A stretch of DNA of 64,000 bases from Bacteroidota bacterium (GTDB lineage Bacteria; Bacteroidota; Bacteroidia; Chitinophagales; Chitinophagaceae). A model generated the notes under the pieces. That model made no database searches and was not told the DNA's origin. It saw only the letters and a program-made list of their open reading frames with translations. The position numbers and the translations under genes were made by a program. This document shows positions 8,460 to 16,387 of this stretch, piece after piece (position 1 is the first letter of the stretch; each line of letters starts with the position of its first letter). The stretch is from assembly GCA_023424015.1 (NCBI GenBank), contig JAFAEM010000005.1, forward strand, positions 1 through 64,000, read 5' to 3'.

Positions 8460-8603
8460 GATACTGGATGCTTGATGCTTGATGCTGGATGCTGGATGCT
8501 TGATGCTGGATGCTGGATGCTTGATGCTGGATGCCGGATACTGGATGGTGCAATCCAGTATCTAATATCTAGTATCCAGTATCTAGTATCCAGTATCTAG
8601 TAT
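8460..8603. repeat. Convergent heptamer repeat array (hairpin)
   Basis: Thirteen contiguous 7-bp units of the form GATGCTK or GATACTG fill 8460-8550. After a 4-nt gap, seven units of the reverse-complement form CYAGTAT fill 8555-8603. The two arms are complementary, allowing G-U pairs in plus-strand RNA, and would fold into a long hairpin. The right arm overlaps the 3' end of the next gene: the TAG stop of the DUF6089-like gene at 8597-8599 is part of a repeat unit. Same unit as 29930-29971 and 36664-36781. Confidence 0.9.
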
Positions 8604-9385
8604 CCATCCCCGAACCTGATCAGCAACTTAATCCCATTAAAAAAGTACCAGTCATTCACATTTGGATTGCCACGCTGGTCGCCATCGCCCTGAGAAAAAT
8701 GGGGTTTACCGCGGTAGGCCATTTCAACCGCTTTGGGTCCGCGGGCCGCAAGCAGTTTTTGGGGATCTACAAATGTGGTGCTCACATCATCGAGGTAGTC
8801 GGTGAAAAGAATGCGGTAGCCGATCTCATAGATCATGTCGATACGCGGGCCCAGGTTTACTTTCCAGCCTGCACCAAAGGGTATGCAAAACTGTGTGCGG
8901 GAATAGGTTTTTCGTCCAGGGTAATCGGGTAGTCCCTGACCTTCGGTACTCAGCGGCCGCAGGTATGTTTTCTGGTTATTGTTGTCGTACGCATAAGGAT
9001 CAAAAAGAAAAACACCCACACCCGCGAAAATATAAGGATAACCATAAAAGATCTCGGGCTCCAGCAGGTTGTACTCGGCGCAAAGACTAAACTCGAGCAG
9101 GTCGGTTTGAAAACTCAGGTTACGGGCATTGAGATCCGCCTGCTTATTGTGCCGGTCGTCACCAACAACTTTGCCCCACATCACACCAGCACGGAGCAGG
9201 ACGTTGTTGTCAAAATTATATTTAAGATTGAAGCTCGTGGCTGGCCGCATTGAGCGAAAAGCTGAATGTTTTTTTATCAGGTCACCCTTATAACCTGTAA
9301 CGCCAAACATCAGCTCTGCTTCAATTTGTCGTTGCGCTGCACTGCTGTATGCTGTAAAAAGGAAAATAACCGCCCAGTATTTCAT
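8597..9385 (-). CDS. DUF6089-like outer-membrane protein
   Basis: A 262-residue exported protein. The start at 9385 is preferred over the ATG at 9403 because it gives a clean signal peptide, MKYWAVIFLFTAYSSAAQ, with cleavage after Ala-Ala-Gln. The rest alternates short hydrophobic and polar stretches with many aromatic residues, as in outer-membrane beta-barrels: GVTGYKGD, PATSFNLKYNF, FGAGWKVNLGPRIDMIYEIGYR. It matches the pattern of the Bacteroidota DUF6089 family, whose role is unknown. The last residues and stop codon are encoded by heptamer repeat DNA. Its upstream region is shared with the divergent PAP2 gene. Confidence 0.82.
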   Translation of the reverse strand: MKYWAVIFLFTAYSSAAQRQIEAELMFGVTGYKGDLIKKHSAFRSMRPATSFNLKYNFDNNVLLRAGVMWGKVVGDDRHNKQADLNARNLSFQTDLLEFSLCAEYNLLEPEIFYGYPYIFAGVGVFLFDPYAYDNNNQKTYLRPLSTEGQGLPDYPGRKTYSRTQFCIPFGAGWKVNLGPRIDMIYEIGYRILFTDYLDDVSTTFVDPQKLLAARGPKAVEMAYRGKPHFSQGDGDQRGNPNVNDWYFFNGIKLLIRFGDGY

Positions 9386-9549
9386 GAATATCCCACATTT
9401 CAATTCTGAAAAAAAAGGGTATTACGGATCCACTCATGCCGCACCTGGCTGGTGCGAGGCAGTCAACTAAAAGTAAGGCTTTTTTCAATTCTGGCACAAC
9501 TTTTTCAGGCTGATCAAACAAGCCTATTTTTACCGCTTCATTAAAAATT

Positions 9550-10275
9550 ATGGTTAGAAAAATCGGTGTATCGGTCAAAAAGGCTTTTGCCAGTTTAGCA
9601 CTACTTTCATTCGAATTGCTGGCGGCGCTTGTTCTATTCCTCGCGGCCCTTTTTGTTTTTGCCTGGTTTGTACACCTGATCTTCAATCGTCAAAATGAAA
9701 ATTTTGATCTGCTGGTTTTCGAGCGTCTTGAATCCGTGGTGAGCCCATCCCTTACACAGTTTATGCTGACCATTACTTCTCTTGGTAACCATAAGTTCCT
9801 GATCCCGGCCAACCTGATATTGATCGTTTATTTTTTATTCATCAAAAAACATAAATGGTATTCCATAAAAGTGCCGGTTATCGCGCTTGGCGGTGTGTCG
9901 ATCATGCTATTGCTAAAGGAATTCTTCAATCGTGAACGCCCCCTGGTACCTCTGCTGGAGCCGGTGGCGGGTCTTAGCTTCCCAAGCGGGCATGCGCTGA
10001 TGAGTATGTCATTCTATGGTCTCCTGATCATCATTGTTTGGGAGCAGGTAAAGAATAATACCTGGAAATGGGTGCTTACTACCCTGTTACTGTTGTTTAT
10101 TTTCCTCATCGGGTTTAGCCGCATCTATCTTCGCCTGCACTATTTCAGTGATGTAATGGCTGGCTTTGCGATGGGTATTATCTGGCTTTCACTTTCCATC
10201 TGGGTTGTCGGTCGTATCGAGCGCTATAGCCGCAGGAAAATGGATCAGCTGGTCAATGAACAGGTACCTGAATAG
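9550..10275 (+). CDS. PAP2-family membrane phosphatase
   Basis: A 241-residue polytopic membrane protein with about five or six transmembrane segments. It carries all three PAP2 phosphatase motifs: KEFFNRERP with Lys123, Arg130 and Pro131; PSGHA at 145-149; and SRIYLRLHYFSD with Arg191, His197 and Asp201. It probably dephosphorylates a lipid such as undecaprenyl pyrophosphate, phosphatidylglycerol phosphate or phosphatidic acid at the outer face of the inner membrane; which one cannot be told. It is first of a same-strand run with a histidine phosphatase lipoprotein and two exported unknown proteins. Confidence 0.92.
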   Translation: MVRKIGVSVKKAFASLALLSFELLAALVLFLAALFVFAWFVHLIFNRQNENFDLLVFERLESVVSPSLTQFMLTITSLGNHKFLIPANLILIVYFLFIKKHKWYSIKVPVIALGGVSIMLLLKEFFNRERPLVPLLEPVAGLSFPSGHALMSMSFYGLLIIIVWEQVKNNTWKWVLTTLLLLFIFLIGFSRIYLRLHYFSDVMAGFAMGIIWLSLSIWVVGRIERYSRRKMDQLVNEQVPE

Positions 10276-10321
10276 CTGCCGGGATGGATTTTCTTTTTAT
10301 TGTATCTTTCAAAAAACTTTC

Positions 10322-10831
10322 ATGAAAAATCTTTTCTTACTGATCGGTTTGTCGTTATTTTTTGTCTCCTGCACAAACACCTATTATATCGTAAGACATG
10401 CTGAAAAAGCCAGTGCCGGCACAAATGGTGGCATGATGAGCAATGACCCGCCCCTGAGTGAAAAAGGTGCAGAAAGGGCCCAGGCCCTCAGGGAAGTCTT
10501 AAAAGACAAAAAGATCGGTTATATTTTTTCGACCAATACTATTCGTACAAAAACAACCGCAGAACCCACGCGTGAGTTTTTCGGTCTTTCGATCCAAACT
10601 TACTCGCCCATGCCCAGGGATTCATTTATCCTGCAACTAAAATCATTGAAAAAAAATGTTCTGATCGTAGGACATAGCAATACTATTGATGATGTCGTAA
10701 ACAAATTGAGCGGCACGAAGCATGTACCTGGCGATCTCGATGAATCTGTTTATGATAATTTATATATCCTTCGCAAAAAGGGCAGGACGATGAAGTTTGA
10801 AAATAAAAAATACGGTGCCCCCACTCCATAA
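10322..10831 (+). CDS. Histidine phosphatase-family lipoprotein
   Basis: 169 residues from the ATG at 10322; a longer in-frame extension upstream lies inside the PAP2 gene and would bury the signal. The signal MKNLFLLIGLSLFFVSC ends in a lipobox-like site with Cys17. Immediately after comes YIVRHAEKA with catalytic His26 (RH motif), then SNTIRTKTTAEPT and VLIVGHSNT with the second catalytic His. This is a minimal SixA/phosphoglycerate-mutase-like fold anchored to an envelope membrane. The substrate is unknown; placement 46 bp after PAP2 suggests a shared transcript. Confidence 0.88.
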   Translation: MKNLFLLIGLSLFFVSCTNTYYIVRHAEKASAGTNGGMMSNDPPLSEKGAERAQALREVLKDKKIGYIFSTNTIRTKTTAEPTREFFGLSIQTYSPMPRDSFILQLKSLKKNVLIVGHSNTIDDVVNKLSGTKHVPGDLDESVYDNLYILRKKGRTMKFENKKYGAPTP

Positions 10832-10844
10832 AAAAGTTAACTGA

Positions 10845-11765
10845 TTGCGATTTTCCTACCCATATAAAAAAATAGCTGTCATCCTTTGTGTAATCACGGT
10901 GCTGATGAGCCCGGTACAAGCTTCACCAGGCAATCTACAAAGGGATACAACCCATATTTCAACGCAGGAGCAGGCACTGGCATTTCTCGACAGCCTGCAG
11001 CGTCTGGATTCCAGCAAACACTGGCCTAATGTGGATCCCCGCCTGTTTCTCTTCAACCTCAGGGTTTTCGCCACCACCCCACTCCGGTTTTATGAAGGAA
11101 AAGGCACTAATTTTTGTGCTTATTCCGCACTAACTTATATCCCTCTCAATCACGACCCACTGGGCTTCGCACGCTTTATGGTTACGCTATATACGAAAGG
11201 CAGAGCAAGAATGGGGAAAGTCATGATCAAACCCAGCGCGGCTGTTCGGAAAGAAGCGGGGCTATTGAAGTACAAGGGCGCACTCGATGTAAGTCCTGCC
11301 GGCCAGATCTGGTTTCTGAGCCTGGCCGATCATTTCAAAGGCTATCTTAATTTTTTTAACCGGGGTTTTGATAAAGGTGATGAAAACACGCTCTGGGCAT
11401 CCACCAATTTTGCCAAGTTCAACCGCATGTTGCGCAGGCTGTTTGACCTGAAAGTTCATGCCAAAGGTGCCGATCTTATCCGACCCTGGGTATCGGATAT
11501 TTATGGTTATTTAACTGACCGCGCATCAAAAGGACCGGTTTTTCTCTATCTCAATAACCGGCTGCTGGTTAAAAAACGCCATGTAGCCACCCGGTTCGGG
11601 ATACCGACCCATTTTGTATTGCTGCTTGATATCTACAAGTCGGATGATGATAAAATCAATATTGTATACTGGGACTATGGTAAAAAAACCCTGCAGCAGG
11701 TAGACGCTTCGCTTCTTCGTAAGATCATTTTTGGCATCACAGACTATACATTTAAAGAATCATGA
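10845..11765 (+). CDS. Exported hypothetical protein with Cys/His pair
   Basis: 306 residues starting at a TTG 13 bp after the previous stop; no ATG or GTG upstream of the signal segment fits, so the rare start is accepted. The N-terminus YKKIAVILCVITVLMSPVQA is a signal peptide. The body shows GTNFCAYSALTYIPL with Cys91 at a predicted helix start and a later GIPTHFVLLLDIYK followed by YWDYGK. The Cys...His...Asp order is reminiscent of papain-like cysteine peptidase or transglutaminase folds, but I do not recognise the family. It overlaps the next gene by 4 bp (ATGA), implying translational coupling. Confidence 0.7.
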   Translation: MRFSYPYKKIAVILCVITVLMSPVQASPGNLQRDTTHISTQEQALAFLDSLQRLDSSKHWPNVDPRLFLFNLRVFATTPLRFYEGKGTNFCAYSALTYIPLNHDPLGFARFMVTLYTKGRARMGKVMIKPSAAVRKEAGLLKYKGALDVSPAGQIWFLSLADHFKGYLNFFNRGFDKGDENTLWASTNFAKFNRMLRRLFDLKVHAKGADLIRPWVSDIYGYLTDRASKGPVFLYLNNRLLVKKRHVATRFGIPTHFVLLLDIYKSDDDKINIVYWDYGKKTLQQVDASLLRKIIFGITDYTFKES

Positions 11766-12367
11766 GATCCAGCCTGTACCATATCATCGTTTTCGCTTTA
11801 TCAGTCGCCATGTTCTCCTGCTCTTCCTCAAAAAAATTCACAAAGAACTATTATCGCGACAACCAGGCTACGCTTGAATCGATACGTACGAGGTATAAAG
11901 CCCTTTTTGATAAAAATCCTTTTTCCCTGGAACTAAAAGATAAACAATTAGATCGTATCGGGCTTGAGATACATACCGATAGTGTGAGATATATTTATAC
12001 TTTCCGTACTGACGAGCCATACCTGCTGGATACGTTGTACAAATACAATTACGATGTGAAAGCGATCAGCGAACTGATCAACGATATGCAAAGGGCGCAT
12101 TGCACATGGATCACACACCTGGACTATTATGAAAAAAGAAGAAGAAAATTCCTGGTATTCCTTTCGGTGAGAGATAAGAAACTACACGCATTCCTGCGGC
12201 CGGAAAAATATTTTACCCTCGCATTTTTTGATGAGGTTCAGGCCTATGATGAAAAAGGGCGGCTGATGGATAATGAATTTCCCGAGCAGGAAAGAAAGAT
12301 CAATGGCAGCGTCTTCCGTCGCATCAACGACAAAGTCTTTTTTGCCCTGTCTACTAAATTCAGGTAA
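11762..12367 (+). CDS. Hypothetical lipoprotein
   Basis: A 201-residue protein with signal MRSSLYHIIVFALSVAMFSC and a lipobox Cys20 followed by SSSKK, a typical Bacteroidota lipoprotein start. The mature part is charged, mixed alpha/beta, with no motif I recognise. Its ATG overlaps the TGA of the preceding gene (ATGA), so the two are likely produced together and may act together in the envelope. Its stop directly abuts the stop of the convergent gene 12368-12835 with no spacer. Confidence 0.75.
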   Translation: MRSSLYHIIVFALSVAMFSCSSSKKFTKNYYRDNQATLESIRTRYKALFDKNPFSLELKDKQLDRIGLEIHTDSVRYIYTFRTDEPYLLDTLYKYNYDVKAISELINDMQRAHCTWITHLDYYEKRRRKFLVFLSVRDKKLHAFLRPEKYFTLAFFDEVQAYDEKGRLMDNEFPEQERKINGSVFRRINDKVFFALSTKFR

Positions 12368-12835
12368 TTAGGCCTCGAAAGGCCAAATTTTTCGCCCGGG
12401 AATATCGGGAAAGCTCAGAGATACCCTGGCCACTTTTTTCTGCACATCTCTCACACAGATATCTCCACCGATATGGCGCGCATGCCGCCCAACAGATAAC
12501 AGTCCAAACGAGAGCGCATAGCCGTTGTAATTGTTTCGATCAACCACATGCAGTGTGACAACATCACGGAATTTTTCCGCACTGATCGAAATGCAGGTAT
12601 TTCGGGCATTATTGACTACGGTCGTCAGCAGATCCTGTATCACGGGCATCACCAGTTCCTGATCGGACTGTACCAGGATATCGCCGGGGATTTCGTTCTC
12701 GACATGGATCATGTTGCCATCGGTTGGAGAAGGCAGATCGCTGACCAGCTCATTTAAAAGACGTTGCAGGGAAGCGCTGCCCATAGCAGCACCAGTAGGT
12801 AAAGCAGTTTTCATTGGATTTGAACAATAAGCCAT
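12368..12835 (-). CDS. Orphan histidine-kinase-like ATPase domain protein
   Basis: A 155-residue protein that looks like an isolated HATPase_c domain. An N-box-like VIQDLLTTVVNNARN lies at about 65-80, followed by a D-x-N element (VVDRNNYNGYALSFGLLSVGRHARHIGGDI) where a G1/G2 lid would be, though the canonical DNGxG is replaced by DRNNYNG. There is no phospho-acceptor His helix and no transmembrane segment. It may bind ATP as an anti-sigma-like or accessory kinase fragment, or be a degenerate domain. It stands alone between a convergent lipoprotein gene and the M48/YbjQ pair. Confidence 0.6.
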   Translation of the reverse strand: MAYCSNPMKTALPTGAAMGSASLQRLLNELVSDLPSPTDGNMIHVENEIPGDILVQSDQELVMPVIQDLLTTVVNNARNTCISISAEKFRDVVTLHVVDRNNYNGYALSFGLLSVGRHARHIGGDICVRDVQKKVARVSLSFPDIPGRKIWPFEA

Positions 12836-12952
12836 TGAAATGGATCACCAGTAGATGTTAAAATAAACCGGCAAACAAATAAAGCACAAATCTCCGTACC
12901 AGAAAATAGTGAAATCCACCGATCACAAGTCAGACAACTACTACATAAAATG

Positions 12953-12979
12953 AAAAAACACTTAGTGGTGCTAAGTGTT
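12953..12979 (-). terminator. Terminator of the M48-ybjQ operon
   Basis: Read on the minus strand, a perfect 9-bp stem (AACACTTAG...CTAAGTGTT, plus positions 12957-12979) with a 5-nt loop is followed by T residues encoded by A at 12953-12956. It lies about 150 bp after the ybjQ-like stop. No gene is visible in 12836-13131. Confidence 0.75.
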
Positions 12980-13131
12980 TGTGAGAACGCGATTATCGTA
13001 TAAGTGTAGTTAAGCTATTGTCAAGGCAATACTTATTATCTCAAAGCATCATAACGAATCGAACATGCGAGGATATCCACTTAATTCCAAATTACTAACC
13101 CGGTAGCTTTCGGATCCCAATTCCCCAAAAA

Positions 13132-13449
13132 TTACAACCTCACCGCGGTCCCCGATGCGATCACCATCAGCATACTTCCGCTGCCGCCGATCGTTTCGAA
13201 GTCGAGGTCAACGCCTACCACTGCATTGGCGCCCATGGACTGTGCTTTTTCAGCCAGTTCCCGCAATGCGTCGTCTTTGGCCTGCTCGATCACCCTTTCA
13301 TAAGTTTTACTCCTGCCGCCAAATACATCGCGAAGACCGCCGAGGAAATCCTTGAAGATGTTTGCGCCGATAATACTTTGTGCATTGATGACGCCAAGGT
13401 AGTCGCGTACCGGCCGGCCTTCTACCTGCTGCGTGGTTGTGATGATCAT
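13132..13449 (-). CDS. YbjQ/UPF0145-family protein
   Basis: A 105-residue protein matching the YbjQ family (Pfam YbjQ_1, formerly DUF74), a small pentameric fold proposed to bind metals. Typical features are the start MIITTTQQVEGRPVRDYLGVI, then SIIGANIFKDF, a central helix rich in Arg/Glu/Ala, GANAVVGVDLDFE and the ending MLMVIASGTAV. Length equals the family norm. Its start overlaps the M48 peptidase stop by 4 bp, so it is the second gene of a coupled pair. Biochemical role unknown in the family. Confidence 0.9.
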   Translation of the reverse strand: MIITTTQQVEGRPVRDYLGVINAQSIIGANIFKDFLGGLRDVFGGRSKTYERVIEQAKDDALRELAEKAQSMGANAVVGVDLDFETIGGSGSMLMVIASGTAVRL

Positions 13450-14522
13450 TGTAGTTGTTTTATTTTATCAAAAATATTCTTTAATTCAATATTTTCTTCG
13501 ACCAGGCTATTCTTCACAGCCTCGCGGATATAAGCGATGCGGTTATCGATATCGGGGTGGCTGGCCAGGAATTCAGGCAGGGCCTGTTCTCCGGCTGCAT
13601 TTTTCAACCGACTGAATAAGGCAGAAAAACCGGCAGGGTCGATCTTTCTGGCTACCAGGATCGCGAGTCCCTCCATGTCGGCTTCTTTTTCCAGTGATCG
13701 GGAGTATTTTAACGATTTGAAGCGCTCGGCCTGGTCGATCAATACCGTAGTGACCGATCCGAAATTGCCCAGCAATAAACCAAGAAAGATCCGCGAACCC
13801 AATTGACGGAAGATGGACCTGGTAGCGTGTTTATTATTTACATGTGTGAATTCGTGACTGAGCAGGGCGGCTAATTCGGGGTAAGACTGCAACTGATCCA
13901 GCAAACCGGTATACACCACAATATGTCCGCCAGGAAGGGCAAATGCGTTGACGATATCGCTATCCACCACGGTCAGCCGGATATTGTAAGGAGTTTCGAT
14001 TTTCATGGCCCTGAAAAATTCATTCAGCAGTTCACCCGATCCCCTGTCATCACGCGCCGAGACCAACAACGCGTCATACACGGCGTTTCCAAATTGTTCC
14101 TCGGTGGAGATTGATATACTTTTAGACATTCTCTCAGCTGCCCAGGGTACTACCATGAAATAAGTACTGACCAGGATGGCCATCACAGCTACAAAGATCG
14201 AAATACCGCGTGCCCAATCCCTGGCTCCCCGTTTTTTATGCCATGGTTTTTGACGCTCCGCTATTGCCTGGCTGATAAATTGCAGCGCGTCTTTTCCTTC
14301 AATTAAAAGAACGGCATGTGGTTCTTGAAAATGGACTATACGTGTGGATTGCGTGGCCGGTTCAAATTTGGCTTTTAGCTCATCAAGCGCCCACTTGCGT
14401 GTCTCAACCGTCCCATTTTCGAGCCGGTAACCTATCGTAATATCGCTTTCGGTTGCCAGCACCGTTACTTCCCGGGGATCCTCGTGCAACGAAGCTGTCC
14501 ATATGCCAAACCACGATCTCAT
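13446..14522 (-). CDS. M48-family zinc metallopeptidase, membrane-bound
   Basis: A 358-residue protein. The N-terminal 90 or so residues form a small soluble domain, followed by a transmembrane segment (ISIFVAVMAILVSTYFMVVPW). The M48 catalytic domain shows FALPGGHIVVYTGLLD, the zinc motif LSHEFTHVNNKHA (HExxH) and SLEKEADMEGL supplying the third ligand Glu. The arrangement resembles BepA/LoiP-type periplasmic quality-control peptidases, but with a cytoplasmic-looking N-terminal domain. The last four bases overlap the YbjQ gene. A TAAGTTTG -7 element lies 22 bp upstream of the start. Confidence 0.92.
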   Translation of the reverse strand: MRSWFGIWTASLHEDPREVTVLATESDITIGYRLENGTVETRKWALDELKAKFEPATQSTRIVHFQEPHAVLLIEGKDALQFISQAIAERQKPWHKKRGARDWARGISIFVAVMAILVSTYFMVVPWAAERMSKSISISTEEQFGNAVYDALLVSARDDRGSGELLNEFFRAMKIETPYNIRLTVVDSDIVNAFALPGGHIVVYTGLLDQLQSYPELAALLSHEFTHVNNKHATRSIFRQLGSRIFLGLLLGNFGSVTTVLIDQAERFKSLKYSRSLEKEADMEGLAILVARKIDPAGFSALFSRLKNAAGEQALPEFLASHPDIDNRIAYIREAVKNSLVEENIELKNIFDKIKQLQ

Positions 14523-14543
14523 AAATATTTGCTTTAGCTTTTA

Positions 14544-14551
14544 CAAACTTA
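14544..14551 (-). promoter_or_regulatory. -7 element for the M48-ybjQ operon
   Basis: CAAACTTA on the plus strand reads TAAGTTTG on the minus strand, an exact TAnnTTTG match. A TTG on the minus strand at 14576-14574 sits 22 bp upstream, an acceptable -33 element. The start codon at 14522 is 22 bp downstream. Confidence 0.6.
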
Positions 14552-14633
14552 GTTACTCATGTATGATTTACTTCAATTCCCGGATTTTTTCAATTCACTC
14601 AATTCCTTGACATTTGCCCTTCAAACAATCATC

Positions 14634-15437
14634 ATGAATACGTTTCGCAACCGTTTTATTAAACCTTTTGTCATACTCGCTGTACTCATTTTGATCTGCC
14701 AACCGGTTTTTAGCTGGGGATTACTGGGTCACCGAGTGGTAGGTGAAATTGCACAGTCACATTTGTCTAAAAAGGCAAAAAAAGAGTTGCGTAAACTGAT
14801 TGGCTCTGAAACCCTGGCCTGGTGGTCCAACTGGCCCGATTTTATCAAGTCCGATTCTACCTGGAATCATGCCTCACCCTGGCATTATGTAGACCTGCCG
14901 GGCAATATAGGGAAAGAAGAATTTATCGAAGGGCTCAGGAAATTACCTGGAAAAAATCTGTACACACAGATCCAGGCCATGATGGCTGAACTAAAAGACC
15001 GCACCCTGCCGATTGAGCAGAGAAGAAGGGCACTGTATTTCCTGGTACACCTGGTTGGCGACCTCCACCAGCCCCTGCACGTTGGGCGACATGATGATGC
15101 CGGTGGCAACCGGATTGTAGTATATTGGTTTGATAAAAAAACAAACCTGCATACACTATGGGACAGCATGCTGATCGAATTTCAACAATACAGCTATACA
15201 GAATATGCGAAGCTTCTGAACATTGCCGGCAAGGAACAGGTCAAAGCCTGGCAATCGTCTTCGCTTGAAGACTGGTTTTATGAATCACATGTTGTTTCTG
15301 ATTCGATCTATGCGGCTACCCCGAATGAATCCAAACTGAGTTACCGCTACAATTACCAGTTTCAGAAAATAATGGAGGAGCAACTGCTTAAAGGAGGCCT
15401 GAGATTGGCGACTTTGCTGAACAGGGTGTTTGAATAA
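14634..15437 (+). CDS. Secreted S1/P1 nuclease
   Basis: 267 residues from the ATG at 14634, chosen because it gives the signal MNTFRNRFIKPFVILAVLIL... ending before FSWGLLGHR; the longer frame from 14559 lacks sense. In S1/P1 nucleases the mature N-terminal Trp itself ligates zinc, and here the mature protein would begin WGLLGHRVVGEIA. Other trinuclear zinc ligands are visible: NWPDFIKSD, HASPWHYVDLP, and HLVGDLHQPLHVGRHDDAGGN. The enzyme should degrade single-stranded DNA/RNA and 3'-nucleotides outside the cytoplasm for phosphate or nucleoside scavenging. The stop codon lies in the first unit of a tandem repeat. Confidence 0.93.
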   Translation: MNTFRNRFIKPFVILAVLILICQPVFSWGLLGHRVVGEIAQSHLSKKAKKELRKLIGSETLAWWSNWPDFIKSDSTWNHASPWHYVDLPGNIGKEEFIEGLRKLPGKNLYTQIQAMMAELKDRTLPIEQRRRALYFLVHLVGDLHQPLHVGRHDDAGGNRIVVYWFDKKTNLHTLWDSMLIEFQQYSYTEYAKLLNIAGKEQVKAWQSSSLEDWFYESHVVSDSIYAATPNESKLSYRYNYQFQKIMEEQLLKGGLRLATLLNRVFE

Positions 15438-15654
15438 AAGGTTGAAGGTTGTTGAATGTAGTCTTGAATAAATGGTTGAAGGTTGTTGAATGTAGTGGAA
15501 TGTAGTCTTGAATAAAAGGTTGAAGGTTGTTGAATGTAGTGGAATGTAGTTTAATATTGTATCCCCAATTCAACAATCTTCAACAATCTTCAACAATCTT
15601 CAACAACCTTCAACAACCTTCAACAACCTTCAACAACTTTCAACAATATTAAAC
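15432..15654. repeat. Convergent 10-bp repeat array (hairpin)
   Basis: The left arm (15432-15547) has three related copies of a 34-44 bp unit starting GAATAAAWGGTTGAAGG and built from 10-bp subunits such as GTTGAAGGTT and GTTGAATGTA. The right arm (15571-15650) is eight contiguous 10-mers of the form CAACAAYCTT, the reverse complement of the left subunits. Between them is TAGTTTAATATTGTATC, a core almost identical to 25243-25259. The first left unit begins with the last codon and stop of the S1/P1 nuclease gene. The reverse complement of the core's left half recurs at 15643-15654. Confidence 0.88.
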
Positions 15655-15723
15655 TTGATCGCCAGACCGGGGAACACGGATTATCATGATGGTCATGATT
15701 TATTATGATCGGTTCCCGCTTTG

Positions 15724-15797
15724 CAACAATGTTAAACTATCTTCAACAATTTTCAACAACATTCAACAACATTCAACAACATTCAACAACACTGAAC
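15724..15797. repeat. Half copy of the 10-bp repeat element
   Basis: Contains CAACAATGTTAAACTATC, close to the inverted core of the neighbouring array, followed by about five 10-mers of the form TTCAACAACA up to the stop of the gene 15800-16300. It has no opposite arm, so it looks like a partial or decayed copy. Confidence 0.75.
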
Positions 15798-15799
15798 CA

Positions 15800-16300
15800 C
15801 TATAGCAAAGCCTTCGCCTCGCTGACCATGCAGGCAGTTAGATCCATCAGGCTCTTTTGCTGCTCGGGTAAGAGGCTCACGATCTGGGATTTTTTATCTG
15901 TGCCTGTAAATTCGAAATGAGCGACTTTTTGCGTCGCCAGTTTTTTCAGTACTGTATGTTCTGTTGCATTATTGCGGAAGATAAAGTGAAAATAACCCTC
16001 ACAATTCATGCTGCCTGTGTTTCGGTAGGTGGTCCTGATCTTACTACCCTCAAAAAATATAAAAACCGTAGAAGCATCAGAGAAACATTTTCCAGGAACA
16101 GCAAAAAAGAAGTCGATTTCCTTTTTATCTGCCTCAATGGTGAGCGAGGCACCCTGCAGTGAAATAAATCCCGAGGAAAGCCTGGTTTCCCGGGTATAAG
16201 GGTCGGTTTCCCGGCCGATCTTACACTCGGCAACGGAGGCTGTATCCTGTGCCGCTACCACCAGGGGAAGCAGGCAGGCTATTAATATTGTGTATTTCAT
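15800..16300 (-). CDS. Exported hypothetical protein
   Basis: A 166-residue protein with a clear signal peptide, MKYTILIACLLPLVVAAQ. The mature part has three cysteines (AECKIG, GKCFSDAS, MNCEGYF) and an otherwise mixed beta-rich composition; no known family is recognised. The segment FFFAVPGKCFSDASTVFIFFEGSKIRTT suggests a beta-sheet core. It is a single gene, divergent from the M42 peptidase, with decamer repeats reaching its stop codon. Function unknown. Confidence 0.7.
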   Translation of the reverse strand: MKYTILIACLLPLVVAAQDTASVAECKIGRETDPYTRETRLSSGFISLQGASLTIEADKKEIDFFFAVPGKCFSDASTVFIFFEGSKIRTTYRNTGSMNCEGYFHFIFRNNATEHTVLKKLATQKVAHFEFTGTDKKSQIVSLLPEQQKSLMDLTACMVSEAKALL

Positions 16301-16387
16301 ATTTCAGGTTCGTGCTAAAATAAGATTTTTCTTTTGCCCGATTGGTTGCATTAGTTAATTTGCCAGCTTATATAAAAAAATATCGCT

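Noticed and set aside
8341..8553. 70-residue reading frame with repeated Ser-Ser-Ile-Gln
   Set aside because: It is a translation of the heptamer DNA; the similar frames at 15388-15576 and 45908-46105 are likewise repeat DNA.
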